Shown here one piece after another: positions 9,876-21,826 of a DNA stretch of 25,839 bases (its first letter is position 1; each line of letters starts with the position of its first letter). The stretch spans positions 18,433 through 44,271 of the forward strand of contig KN883665.1 in assembly GCA_000934455.1 (NCBI GenBank). Reading direction: 5' to 3'. Under the pieces are notes generated by a model. The model made no database searches. It was not told the DNA's origin and was given only the letters and a program-made list of their open reading frames with translations. Made by a program: the position numbers and the translations under genes. The DNA is from Apostichopus parvimensis. Lineage: Eukaryota; Echinodermata; Holothuroidea; Aspidochirotida; Stichopodidae.

Positions 9876-10740
9876 TGAGCCTTCTACCAGAAAGCTTTCG
9901 TCTGAATAAGACGGGTCCGTAAAGTTATGGGGCCGGGCCCTAAGAAGTAGCCTCGCAATACTCTCTTTGGTGGGTCACAGGATTTTTTCAGACCACGTCA
10001 GGAAAATTCAAGTGTACAGTTTTGGAGCTTGCTGGGGAAATTCTGCTCGAGAGGTTGTTGTAATTATGGTCATTTACTCCATTCCCTTTGTCTGTATTTT
10101 CCACCATTTTTTTTTACCGGGTTGACGTGGGCCTAAAACTTTGCGGACCGCTGGTCTTATACAACCAAGAGTTACTATTACCTATGCACCATTAGTCCTC
10201 TTGATGTTGTTTTTTTTACCTCTGTGGTTGAGAGAGGCAGGGGTGGGTTCTGTCATGGCAACCTGCTCTATGTGTCAATCATTGATGCTATGTAAACAAG
10301 TGTGGCCAGAAAAGAAAATGTGTGAAAATAGTTGTGTTATATTTGTCAAAATGTTTGTGGCAAGAAAGGGGGTTGGTGGGAGAACAGAGCTGTGGTTATG
10401 ATAGACATGAGGCTTTTAGCAACAGCAAGCCATGGGAGTCGGATCCTTTTGTGTGATCGATTTTTCGTTTTGCATTGAGGACAAGGCGCCTGAAGTTTAG
10501 ATGAGATTATGCAGTCACACAAGCGTGTGTTGCATACAGTCCCTACAGAACACGACTAGATACAGGTGTTGGAAAAAAACTATTATTCTTAATTTTATTT
10601 TTCTTTCTATTTTGTGGGAAGTTGGAAGCAAAGTAGGGTAATCTTGGAAGTGATGACAGAGATAGGTACTATATAAAGGCACTGAGTTTTGCCGACATGG
10701 TGTTGATAAAACTATTTTCTCTTCGTACCCATTAAACTCC
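9876..10740 (+). other. Probable 3' UTR of the sialyltransferase gene
   Basis: There is no supported coding sequence after the TGA at 9873. The first few hundred bases are less AT-rich than the flanking DNA (for example GGGGCCGGGCCCT near 9930). The end of the transcript cannot be fixed from sequence; the first plausible poly(A) hexamer is ATTAAA at 10731. The open frame 10141-10401 has no recognisable domain. Confidence 0.45.
10731..10736 (+). terminator. Candidate poly(A) signal ATTAAA
   Basis: This is the first common hexamer downstream of the stop codon that I noticed. G/T-containing sequence (GGCTGTAGTAGTCTTATGAGG) follows within about 30 nt. It is weak evidence on its own. Confidence 0.25.
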
Positions 10741-10993
10741 ACAAGGCTGTAGTAGTCTTATGAGGTAGGCACTCTGTATAGGTTGATTAAAATTGTCAGT
10801 CTGAACTAGCACAAGTTTTTCAAGTTACCCATAGAACAGTTTCACCTTGTTTATCGTAATAAGAAAAAAGAAAAGAAAAAAGAAGTAACTTATGAACAAA
10901 GAAAGAATAAGTAGTAACAAACCTTAAGTGGTGCACAAAATACATCACAGTTTAGCCAACAGTTAAGCTCAGTTTAAAATCCCATTTCCGTAC

Positions 10994-10996
<3 letters not shown>

Positions 10997-11027
<31 letters not shown>
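10997..11027. repeat. (AC)n microsatellite
   Basis: About 15 perfect AC dinucleotides lie in a row, a pure and probably polymorphic microsatellite downstream of the gene. Confidence 0.95.
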
Positions 11028-11030
<3 letters not shown>

Positions 11031-11338
11031 TTTTCTTCCCTTCTGTGGCCTTTCCTTGCGTGTATGTTCAACTACCATTAAAATTCAAGAAATTATGTGG
11101 GAGAGACATGTTGCACTGGTGTCATAATTATTACCGGACTTGATTTTTCGTACTGCAGTTCTCAAACCAATTCGAAAGAAGGGTTGTCCAAGATTACGAT
11201 AGGTTTAGTATTTAAGTAGTTAAATATCTATACTAGTCTCTTAAGTAAGATATTTAAATATCTAGCATTCACCCAAGGCTGTTACTAACCTCATTTCTGG
11301 CACATCAATCAAAGCTGATAACATTTTTATGAGATATC

Positions 11339-11344
11339 AATAAA
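11339..11344 (+). terminator. Candidate poly(A) signal AATAAA
   Basis: A canonical hexamer sits at the start of an A-rich stretch, about 1.46 kb after the stop codon. Similar hexamers occur at 12170 and 13589, as expected by chance in AT-rich DNA, so this is only a candidate. Confidence 0.2.
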
Positions 11345-12635
11345 AAAAAAATTTTAAAAATATGTTATCTCAGACTGAGATATAGATCAAAAAGGTACTT
11401 TCTAGTGGGAAACTATAAATTTATGATTAAGATGAAACACCCAGTGTCTCAATACCTAGTCCTGCTTTGGCAAACAAAACAAATTTAACTAAATACAACA
11501 GCTGGAGACTATAAACATTGATTTACATACAATGCTTTCTGATCAATTATTACAAAAAAAACAGGAAGAATAACAGTCAGAAGGAAAACATCACTTTTCA
11601 TTACCATTTGTAATACAATCTCGAATAATGAAAAAATAATGAAAAAGGCTAGTGTTGTCATCTTCCTTTTCATTGTTGTGGTTTCAATGTTACTCATAAC
11701 AAGACCTTTCCTGTAATGAGGAATTAGGACTATTATAAAACTTGGCCTTCAATGGTCCTCAAATCATTGTTAAGTACTGAGTATTTCATGCATAGTTCCT
11801 TTCCAAGTATTTCATCCCCCTGATTATTTTTTTCATGGCAGTATATCAACAACAGGCATTACAGAAAAAACACAAAATGTCTATTTTTTTTCAGTTGTCA
11901 ACAATTCCTTCATTATTTTGAAATGACAGAAGATTTTTTCAAGCTTTATGAACGGCATTGTTTTATATGATGCTCAATTATCGGAAAAACTCCAAAATGT
12001 TACCAGAAATTGGCTCAAAATGTTGATGTAAAGATGTGTGATCACAAAGAAGCGCTGAAGATGAGTGTCAGTCTGCGATGGTTGTATGCAAGCAATGTCA
12101 AGGTTTTGCAAGCTAAATTGCTCCTTCCCCTCCCCTGCACCCTCCCCTGCCAGCACTCCTTCCCTGCAAAATAAAATAGCACAGAATCTGCATATAATGC
12201 AAGGACCAAAAACAATCTAGAATTTTATTCGTGTTACAATTTGGAAGTAAAGGATGGAATGCAAAGTGCTTATGATTACTCTCCCAACAAGGTCACAAAA
12301 GATGAAACATGTTCTATAACTTGAATCTACAGAGTGTGAAAAGGAACTTACGGACACAAAGAATGTCCAGATATAGGGGCGTTTACCCCTTGAAAAGATA
12401 CAGTCGTGAGTAGTCGGCATTCCTTGTTTGGTGGTAGTTCAAAATACTTAATGACTTTCCTTCCTAGTTGGTGAGCAGCAACACTAACAATAACACTACT
12501 ATACAACACTACAACACTAACAACAACAACACTACTATAATTAATAGTGAATAGAAACAAATGCACAACATACTAGTTTTATGAAACCAAACAAAAAAGG
12601 AAAACGAAAAAAAACCCCATTTCTTTGAAGTTCTT

Positions 12636-12680
12636 TAGATCTTCCTTGACGTGAAATTAGATCTTCCTTTGACGTAGAAT
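12636..12680 (+). repeat. Tandem pair, 22-23 bp
   Basis: TAGATCTTCCTTGACGTGAAAT is followed at once by a near-identical copy (one extra T, one G-to-A change). Confidence 0.8.
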
Positions 12681-12891
12681 TCTGCTTGTCCTGATTTCTC
12701 TGTATTTTCATGAGGAGGTTTCAGTCCAATTTTGTGTCTGTTTAAGTCGGATTTTGAAATTTGTATAGGAATTTTAATACATTTCGGAACAAGTTTATGA
12801 GTAATTTGATATTTCCAATTTTAAATACAGATTGCCTTTGAGGTGTGCAAATGTATTGAACAGGAGTGTGTAACATGAAGGTAAGCATGAC

Positions 12892-13045
12892 CAGATACAT
12901 TTACTAACAAATATCTGCCACAGCAAACCTCTTTCTTTATATCACTCTGATTTTATAAAGGGCTCAATATCATCCTTAGAAACAAACAACAGATACATTT
13001 ACTAACAAATGTCTTCAACAGCAAATTTCTTTCTTGTATCACTCT
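12892..13045 (+). repeat. Direct repeat pair of ~57 bp separated by ~41 bp
   Basis: The copies at 12892-12948 and 12990-13045 share CAGATACATTTACTAACAAA, then a T(G)TCT..CA(A)CAGCAAA core, then TTTCTT..TATCACTCT. This is a local segmental duplication with moderate divergence and no coding potential. Confidence 0.75.
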
Positions 13046-13846
13046 AAACAACTGAATATAAACTGGCTAATTGTTGTTATTTCGTAGATTTTGGACTTAA
13101 AATTTGACAGGTTTGCAAGCTGTAAATATTGACACGGTTTGACTAACTAAAGCAACAATCCAACGTAAAAGACCACTTTTAGTAAGAATCGTGAGGAAAC
13201 ATGTCAGTCCACAGAAAAAAAAATGTGCTATTCAAATTCCTGGTTTTTTACATTGTCAATTGTCTGTAGTTGATTACTACATATGGGTGGAAATGAAAAT
13301 ACAAGTTTATGGGGACTGGATAGTATCATGAAAGTAGGTTAAAATTTGGAACCACGGGATATATGATCAAATTTTAGCAAGTCTGATCAGCTTTTCCAAG
13401 ATTGAAGAGAAGTTTTTGAATTGCTAATGAGGTAGATTAGGTGTCCCATTTTATTAGAAATCTGGATTAATTTTGAATTTTTCTGTCATCCAATCTTGCA
13501 CACCATTACGCCGCTGTAATCAAGACACTTTATGGTCCTTATTTCATTCTTCAATTTCAGAATCACCAAGAAAAGAAGGGGGGGAGGGAAAATAAATATA
13601 GAACCATTTTTGTTATAATCTACTTTCATTATTCCACATTCATGTGCACAAAATGAAAACCTAAGTTGAGCCTAACCACTAAACTGGCCTGCACCTTCAG
13701 TCTGAATGATATTTACTACCACACTGTTTCAAAAAACTGCAGCAGCTGCAAGATCTAGCTGCAGCTAAGGCTGAAGTAATGTCAAACGATAGAGCTTATG
13801 TCTTCAACCTTATTATGTGAAACTGCATAGTATAAAAGCGTATTGA

Positions 13847-13868
13847 GGGGAGGGGTGGGGTGGGGGGG
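13847..13868 (+). repeat. G-quadruplex motif with single-base loops
   Basis: Four G runs (4, 4, 4 and 7) are separated by A, T and T, giving G4-A-G4-T-G4-T-G7. One-nucleotide loops and four-G tracts are the classical features of a very stable parallel quadruplex. It lies outside any gene I can support. Confidence 0.8.
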
Positions 13869-15900
13869 CTGAGTCAGGTGGGATTTGGGTGGTCCACAGT
13901 GTAGCAGTGTTTATACAAAAATCCTACAGGCAGATGGAAACATTGTGTGTTTGCTTATCTGGCCAATTGTGTTGAAGTAGATATGTAGCATTGATCAGAG
14001 TTTCATAGGGGTGGGTGGTCTATTAGACAAACATATCAAATAACCCTGTATTTTCAACTAACCTTTTCGTCACATGTATTCTATAAAGCTAATATCCTCA
14101 GTTATGCTCAAGTAGGAGAAGATAAAAAGTGTATCATATTTCCACTTGTCTGATGCTAGCTTTGTGACAACATGTGCCCATTGTAAGACAAATGTCTTGA
14201 ACTGTAAAGATCCTATATTTTCTTCATTTCACTTGAAAAGATACAAAAGAGTAACTTGTTTCCTTTTGTTGTAGTTTCCTATACATTTGCCCTCCCGACC
14301 TAGATATTATATTATAAACCAAAAAATTAAGAGCATTTAGTATCCACTTCATTGGTTACTTTAAATGTGGCAAAGTATCATTAAGATATTCATTGAAGAC
14401 TTCTTTGTTGGCATGTATGCCTTGTATTGGAATTCAATTTTGCAGGTGTTTTTTTTTTGCTTATGTAGCCTTTCATGGTCTCACTTGGTATTAATAATGT
14501 GTTTTCATTGTTGTTTTCTTGCAGGCAGTTATGCACGCATGTGACACCGATGATGTGTAAGAATTTGGTCTTTTAACACCTTTTTTTTATTATCTTACTA
14601 GCATCAAGTGCCTATTGTGATTAACTTGTTATAGCTAAAGCTTCACTGCCCTCTCCCCGTAGCCCTCCATCCCACCCAACCGCCATCTCTCCACCCCTTC
14701 AAAATATACACGACACGCAATATGTCCCTGTTACCATGGATACTACTTTTTAAATATTACTATGGTTGCAATGTATCTTCAAGTGAAGGACCAAACAAAC
14801 TTGGTCAAGAGTAAACAAAACCCCAACAAAACTATGCAGCCCATGATTTTAAGTTTCGTTACAGGATTTTTGTATAAATATTGTTTTAAGGTGGCTTTAG
14901 ATATTTATTATTCACACTCATACATTGTAAAGTAAAAGTAAATATCTTGCACGCTAAGCACTTGCCAATACCCTCTGTAAGATTATCTGTCAATTTTAAA
15001 GATTCTTTAACAGTTTGCAAAGGACTAAAAACAAAAAATGTTGAAATAATATGTTGTGTTCTTTAGCCAAATAGGAAAAAACATGCAACAAGTTTGTCAT
15101 TCATATGTACAAACTCTGATAAAGACAAAGTTAAATTGAGAAAAAAAGTGATTTGACCTTTCAATAGTTTTTGGAAACGATTTTATCTCGGCTCTTGTAA
15201 GCAACACTTTCTGCATAATTTTGAGAGGCAGATCTTACTGCACAGTGATATCTAAATAGGGTAAATATGTGGACACCAACACATATCAACAAAATTTCAA
15301 CACCATTGTCACCCTGGGCGACATACTGTAAAGAAATTGGGTGGGATGGGGGCGGGGGTGAGGCTAATTCAGAGATACTCTTTGTGGTGAAGGTTAAATT
15401 TGGACATTTTACTCATTGAATGCAAATTATTTCTGGAGCATGCTTATTTGCCAGGCTTTAGGTTGGTGTCATCTCCATGGCAACCTTTTGTTGAGTTTTT
15501 TGTTTGGTTTCCTTCGGCTATTGGGTTGTAATGGTATGAAGGGATCCTTTGGTTATCTCATCATGTGCTTAATTGGAATGTATCTTTAGAAACGTCCATT
15601 ATGCAAGAAGCAGATCCCATATTTCACAACAAGTTTGTATGGTCAAAATTTAATCACAGAAAAAACCTTCCAGTTTTGACTTGTTTTGAAAGAAACTTGA
15701 GAACAAGCTGAAAGAAAATTTTCATGGATTTGTATAAACATAGATTTTGAAGCAACACCTTAGTGATCTAGAAATAGATTTAAATAATGTTTTCACAGTT
15801 TCGAAAGGAAATAGGGAATTTGTGCTCCAAACTTAACCTCATAGATAATGTCATGATGATGTTGTTCTTTCGTTTTAGGGATAAACTGCAAAGAGAATAT

Positions 15901-15947
15901 ATATACACATAGGGATATACACACATAGGGAAATACACACATAAGGG
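15901..15947 (+). repeat. Three tandem copies of a 14-17 bp unit
   Basis: The units are ATATACACATAGGG (15901-15914), ATATACACACATAGGG (15915-15930) and AAATACACACATAAGGG (15931-15947). Confidence 0.85.
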
Positions 15948-16885
15948 CAATGCAGACTGCTGAAAAAGAATGACAGTATTTACTCAACATTTACCTTAGG
16001 GGAAGCAAACCCAATTTTCATCTTCATGCTTTACATGAACAAAATGCTTATGGTTAACAGCTCTTCCAAAAACTCAAGTAAGATCTTGTTCCTTCTGAGC
16101 TTTTCATAGCTTAAATGTCATATCAGTGGATTGCCATTTTTTGTAATCATGTGTCATCATTCTGCTTCTAGCGAGGAAAATGAGCGATAGAGATAATGAA
16201 GTAAATTTAAACGCAAGTGGCTAGATGATGTCATTTTAGAAAGAAAAAAATTGCTGTCTCTTTTTTCTTCTTATCACGCAAACCGTGATTTCTTCCCAAA
16301 AAGAATATCATTTTTCTTTAAGAGCTGTTTGGAGGATTTGTTAGTGTCATAAGCATCTATTTCACGTATGTCAAAACGATGTTTTCTTGCTTTTGCATTT
16401 CCTATCACTCTCTATATAAATTACAGTAATCACCATGGAAACAATTCTGTAAAATCTTGCAGTGAGACACTCTGGCTTAGCTGCGCTTTGTTGTAATATT
16501 AACCACAGAGCACGACACACAAACCGATTTTCATCCAATGGCAATTTTGTTTGCAAGTGAAAAGAAATTTTGGATTATGAAATAGCTTACGCTAACATGG
16601 AATAGGAAAACATTTCTTGATAGATTATTTATTGAAGATGTCGTGACGCATATATAGCTCATGGAATTAAGAAACTGTAGTTTGCCAGTAAATGAGAGAT
16701 TTCAAGGTCGTCACTTTAACAGGAAACAGTATCTTGCCTTGCTATATAGATTGGGACAGTATGAAATGGCTCATATCACTATTGGATATTTTATGTTGCA
16801 TGAAGTAGTAATTGTTAGACTGCAAATAATTCATGTACCTAGGGCATCAAATAGTGCATGATGGTATGATAAATCTACTCAGTGG

Positions 16886-17603
16886 TCCGCTTCAGTATGG
16901 AGGAAGTGCTCTATGCTAGTATACAATACTCCGTTTCAGTATGGAGGAAGCGCTCTATGCCAGTATACAATACTCTCAGTATGATGGAAGTGCCCTATGA
17001 TAGTATACAATACTCTCAGTATGAAGGAAGTGCTCTATGCTAGTATACAATACTCCGTTTCAGTATGGAGAAAGTGCTCTATGCTAGTATACAATACTCT
17101 AAGTATGAAGGAAGTGCTCTATTTCTAGTATACAATACCCTCAGTATGAAGGAAGTGCTCTATGCTAGTATACAATACTCCCAGTATAGAGGAAGTGCTC
17201 TATGCTAGTGTACAATACTCCCAGTATGAAGGAAGTGCTCTATGCTAGTGTACAATACTCTCAGTATGAAGGAAGTGCTCTATGCTAGTATACAAGGAAG
17301 TGCTCTATGCTAGTGTACAATACTCTCAGTATGAAGGAAGTGCTCTATGCTAGTATACAATGCTCTCAGTATGAAGGAAGTGCTCTATGCTTGTCTACAA
17401 TACTCTCAGTATGAAGGAATGCTCTATGCTTGTCTACAATACTCTCAGTATAGAGGAAGTGCTCTATGCTAGTATACAATACCCTCAGTATGAAGGAAGT
17501 GCTCTATGCTAGTATACAATACTCCCAGTATGAAGGAAGTGCTCTATGCTTGTCTACAATACTCTCAGTATAGAGGAAGTGCTCTATGCTAGTAAACACT
17601 ACT
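16886..17603 (+). repeat. Minisatellite, ~18 copies of a 40-bp unit
   Basis: The consensus unit reads CAGTATGAAGGAAGTGCTCT then ATGCTAGTATACAATACTCT. I count about 18 copies over roughly 710 bp. Variants recur: GAAGG, TAGAGG or TGGAGG near the start; AGTATAC, AGTGTAC or TTGTCTAC in the middle; CTCT, CTCC or CCCT at the end; and a CCGTTT extension in early copies. One copy (near 17290) is fused to the next by a short deletion. Each unit carries the inverted repeat AGTAT-ACA-ATACT. Stops occur in all frames, so it is not coding. There is no unique spacer content, so it is not a CRISPR array. Confidence 0.95.
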
Positions 17604-17989
17604 TCTTACTTGAAATACAGTGAACTTATGCCTCCACAACATAGTCCATGCTTTTCATAGTTAGTCCATGCCAACATAACATATTTCATGTTAGTATGAA
17701 ATGAAACCAGGTTGATATCACTTTCCATTTCGACAATTCATATTTTTTGGGGGGGGGGGCTCTGAATATTACTTTAACTACTTTCTCTCTTATTTCTCCA
17801 AATTTGTCTTGACTTAAGTTGACCTTAACTGGTTTATTGTTATGTATGAGGCTGTTCTCACTGCAATGAAAAAATATATTATCACTGGATCTAAACAAGG
17901 TCAGGTTTAGCCGAGATCATTTCTCATTACAAACATCAAAAGTTTTACTAGAACCTAATATATTTATCCCTGCCGCCGCTGTTCTGTGC

Positions 17990-18012
17990 GGGGGGGGGGG
18001 GGGGGGGGGGGG
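17990..18012 (+). repeat. G23 homopolymer
   Basis: Twenty-three consecutive G are present, the longest pure G run in the window. It lies about 110 bp before a C13 run at 18126-18138. Homopolymers this long are error-prone in sequencing, so the exact length is uncertain. Confidence 0.85.
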
Positions 18013-18125
18013 AAATTAAAAAACAGACATATTTTAACTTCTTCATGGCTGCACAGATGATCCCTAGATCAAGGTGTGTCTTGTTTTGTTCAATGTTTTG
18101 TCCACTTCTAGGATATATCATGCGA

Positions 18126-18138
18126 CCCCCCCCCCCCC
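18126..18138 (+). repeat. C13 homopolymer
   Basis: Thirteen consecutive C, complementary to the G23 tract 113 bp upstream on the same strand. Confidence 0.85.
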
Positions 18139-19857
18139 ATTAGCTTGTCAGTGAAATGCCACATTATTTTCACAAGACATTAATTTCTGATCAGAGTCGC
18201 ACCAAATGCTCGTGGCATTTCCTCCGTTCATTAGTATTAATAGTTGCTTTTATATGCATACATTGTATGGGCATTAAAAAATGTTTTGAACTATGTAATT
18301 AATATATATGAAATTGTGTAATAAACCTTCAGCCGATGAATTGAAAGTTCCCCCTCATCCCCCCTTTTTCACATTACCGTGGGTTACGGTGGGTATAATG
18401 CATAGAGTCAGCCGCTGTTTTATCCATGCTCCGATTTTATCTTCCAGAGCAGACGAAATACAGCTCAATTTATTTATAACGTGGCATCTTTTCTTTGTTT
18501 GCCATAAACCCATTGGTGTCAGTGCAACATTGTTAAAGGGTAGACATGAAGACACGGTCTGGTACAATGGGACATAGGCACTTGAATTGATTGAAGATGA
18601 AAAGACGATACATTAACAGTCAATTTGTGAGACACAACACAAACACTGGAAATGCATTTTAACCTCATACCTGACAAAATGTTTGTCACCCAACATACCT
18701 CGCTCGCACAGTGCAAAGTATCCAATTATGTGTGGCTATAGGATGAATTACTTCAGCTGTATATTACAATGTATCATTATTTAAACTCAAACCTCTCATA
18801 TGTATGATTCAACACTTATTAATTACAACTTAAATATACAGCTGTCCAAATGATTTTTATTGCTCAATTTCTACCTCTGTTACCCTAAAACTTGACATCG
18901 TAACCATGCACTTGCCTAGGTATCCGAAGCTTGTATTTCAACTAGAATCTGTATAGCTTGCATGTTGCTAATTGTACAAACAGAAAAAGGAGTAAAACAT
19001 TGTTTTAAATTGAAAATAAAAGACATTTTTTGGGTAGATAATCATTCCCCACCATTTCCCCAGAGATTCTAACTTGTTACCCTTCCAATAGACAATTCTC
19101 TTTTCCTTTTTTTTAATTGTATCATGTGATTTTTGTGTTCTCATCACCTATGGTAGGTAGCCTTGTTAATAAGCTGTGCGAGAAATGTTGAATGGGCCAG
19201 TACAGGAAAAAGGTGGAAATCTTCCTACTCTTTTGGGCTGAAAACACAGATCTGTCATGATTGAAATTTGTTGGCATCTTGACTATAGCATACAATGAGT
19301 TAAAATGGGGGTAAATATTCGAATCTTTATTTTCAAGAACTTTGTGACAGCTTTAACTATTTTTGTATTGTTATATCAGGGCATTTTGTTGTTCCGACCT
19401 GGAATGGTGAGAGGCTATTTCTCTCTCTTCTGACATAAGTTTTTTTGACATTTTTGATCTAATTTTGTGTCATATGATCCATAGAAAAAAGACCTTACTA
19501 TTAAAACAGGGATAACATGTTATCATGAAACCACAGACATATGACCTCTATTACAGTCTTGTATTATTATTATTATGAACAAAAAAAAAGAAAAAAAGCA
19601 TCTTGGTTTACAAAGATACACATTTCTATATCACCTTATTTATTTTTTTGTAGTAAACAACAATAATAATAATAATGGTAAATAACCTTATGAACATTGC
19701 TAATCTCTTTTTTCTTATTTTTTGGGGAAATGCAAAAACAAATGTCTGATGCCTGTATAGTCTTATCTGTCATCTTTCATCTTGGAACAAACATCATTTA
19801 CAAGGTTTTTTGTTTAAGTATCTTCTATTATCAGTTTAAAAATGATATTTTTTTTTC

Positions 19858-19875
19858 AAAAAAAAAAAAAAAAAA
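19858..19875 (+). repeat. A18 homopolymer after a T-run
   Basis: A T run of about nine bases, a single C and then eighteen A form an almost perfect T/A palindrome. It could be the poly(A) tail of an old retroposed sequence, but I see no body for one. Confidence 0.7.
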
Positions 19876-20870
19876 TAAAAAAATAATTAACTTATTAAGA
19901 TGAAGACGGGGCAAATCTCAACCTTTTTAAGTTACTTAATATCATATACCCCATATGTGAAAGAAAGGGGAAAAAAACCCAGCTAACATTTACCAACGTG
20001 TTCTTAATTGTTTAAATCATGATTAAGTTTATTTGCAATTTCATTATTGTTTGTCTAGTCATATTCAAGTGCCTGAGCGAGAGCACCTTGAGGTGCTATT
20101 CTTTTATCATCTCCTTTTGTTTTTTTGCTTTGTGAAAAATTGGGAATATTTGCTGGTTTTGTAGCCATTGTACTATTATTCTCAGAAGTATTAAGATCAT
20201 CGTTTAATCATCGTAATTATTATCTTATCATCGTCGCCGTTGTCGTTGTCGTCACTTACTATTGTCATTATTATTTTCGATATATTTTTTTTTGCTGTTG
20301 TATTTTTTCTATATTTTATTTTGGCTTGGATTTGAAAGTGTGTAGTTAACATTGAATTGTCTTGTCGGGACAGCAGAATTCTCCTCTCGAACGATGCTTT
20401 TCTTTTCTCTTACGTTGATGCCTTTCTCGCCAGATCAGGCAATTAACCTTGATCTTCCCGGCCAAATGTCGTACCAGTTTATCTCGACTCATCTCAAAAA
20501 TTAGGCTTCATAATCGACAAAATGTTTGGCCTGATGATTGATAGGATAAATCATCTTTCTTTTGGCTGTATGATTATGCCAAGGCTTCCCTTGCAATTAA
20601 ACTTCAAATTTGCAACCTGTGATGCTCTTTTCACTTCCTAAACACCTCATTTAGGTTATAAAAAAAACATGGAAAATGAAATCCTAAAACTCAAAAAAGA
20701 AGGCATTTTGCTGGTCTTATTGCTGCTACTGTCGTTGTTTTAGTAGGAATGACATCAATGGGAAAAGAAGAACTGACATAATCTGCCAAAGAGAGAAAAA
20801 AAAAAGATTAAAAATCATAAAAACGAATGAGTTAAAAGTGGAGACTTTGCTTTTGATCATTTTTAAAAAA

Positions 20871-20884
20871 TATATATATATATA
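20871..20884. repeat. (TA)n microsatellite
   Basis: Seven TA dinucleotides follow an A run. Confidence 0.8.
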
Positions 20885-21554
20885 AAGTTCTTTTCTCTAG
20901 TGTTGGACATGAAGACGATATTTCACTTTAATCTTGAAACGGATATTTTTTTGTCAAGTTTTAATAAGGAATTGCTGTTTTGCATACGGAGACAAATCTA
21001 GCCTATGATGTATGCAGTTGCCATGGTATTTAATGTTCACTTTTGCTTTGTTTTTTTTTTTTTTTAATTATGAAGAGCACTTTGTTAGTTCAGGAAGCAT
21101 CTATTTTCTGTATAAAAGTATATATATTGTACAAAATAAGAATGGAAAATATTGTTTTTTTGTGTCAAACGTTTTCCTCTGCCAGCTGTTCCACTTTTGC
21201 GACAGTGATTTTCAGTGTAAAAAGGTTGTACAGTAAAAAGAGAAGTCATATTTTGTCAAGGGTGTCAATAGGTGTCAAATAGATGTGTTGTTATGTTAGT
21301 CAGTTCCTTTTGTATTTTATATTCAATAATGCCAATCCCCCCCCCCCCTATAATGACAACGGCATTGATTGTCATAAGAATGGGTGAAGCTCTGCTTTTT
21401 CTGAATAGAGACATTGAATGTCAAATAATCATGTTGTAACATATAATGTTGGCTCCTGCTTGTGTTCATTTCAATATGTACTTGAGTTTGCAGACTTTTT
21501 AATGTTGCCAAATTGTTAGGCAGGGAAGATCGATTTGAACAAATTCCCCCATGG

Positions 21555-21589
21555 AGGGGGGGATAATGGGAGGGGTGGAGGGGGCGGGG
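21555..21589 (+). repeat. G-rich tract, possible G-quadruplex
   Basis: Runs of 7, 3, 4, 5 and 4 G are separated by short purine-rich spacers. The tract starts beside a small hairpin CCCCC-ATGGA-GGGGG at 21546-21560. Confidence 0.65.
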
Positions 21590-21826
21590 TAGTGGAGTAA
21601 GGAGTAAAAGACAAGGCAGGCATTGCAACATCAAACAGCAGTTTCCTTCATCATCAAAAGATAAGAAGTTGAAATGAGCCTATGACAAAAAATGCTTTAA
21701 TACTAAAAAAAGTAATATTGATTGTAAGCTCTCCTCATTTTCTGTCATAGGGGTAGATTTTTAATTAATGAATTTCATTTGGGAGGACATGGTGTTGTAT
21801 TTGAAACTGCTTTGTGCTTTTACTCT

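Larger units (their letters stand above)
11028..16885. other. AT-rich non-coding stretch downstream of the gene
   Basis: I see no supported gene on either strand. The open frames present (for example 11509-11697, 11974-12156, 12217-12420, 12348-12566, 15793-15990, 16371-16556, 16661-16861) are short, low in complexity and match nothing I recognise. The stretch holds a few short direct repeats, a C-rich block (about 14649-14700) and a G-quadruplex motif, listed separately. Confidence 0.6.
17604..21826. other. Non-coding stretch between the two minisatellites
   Basis: I can support no gene here. The stretch contains long homopolymers (G23, C13, A18, T15), simple AT-rich and ATC/GTC-rich repeats (about 20185-20260) and short open frames (17686-17898, 18308-18577, 19697-19903, 20125-20349, 21012-21282, 21323-21634) with low-complexity translations and no recognisable domain. 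A short palindrome AGCACCT-TG-AGGTGCT lies at 20082-20097. Confidence 0.6.

Noticed and set aside
16886-17603. CRISPR-like array
   Set aside because: The whole 40-bp unit repeats with no unique spacers, and the genome is clearly eukaryotic.
18308-18577. 89-residue open frame as a gene
   Set aside because: No recognisable domain, an overlapping open frame on the other strand, and no splice or promoter context.
21323-21634. 103-residue antisense open frame
   Set aside because: The translation is driven by G/C-rich low-complexity tracts (Pro/Leu-rich) and ends across a poly-C run.
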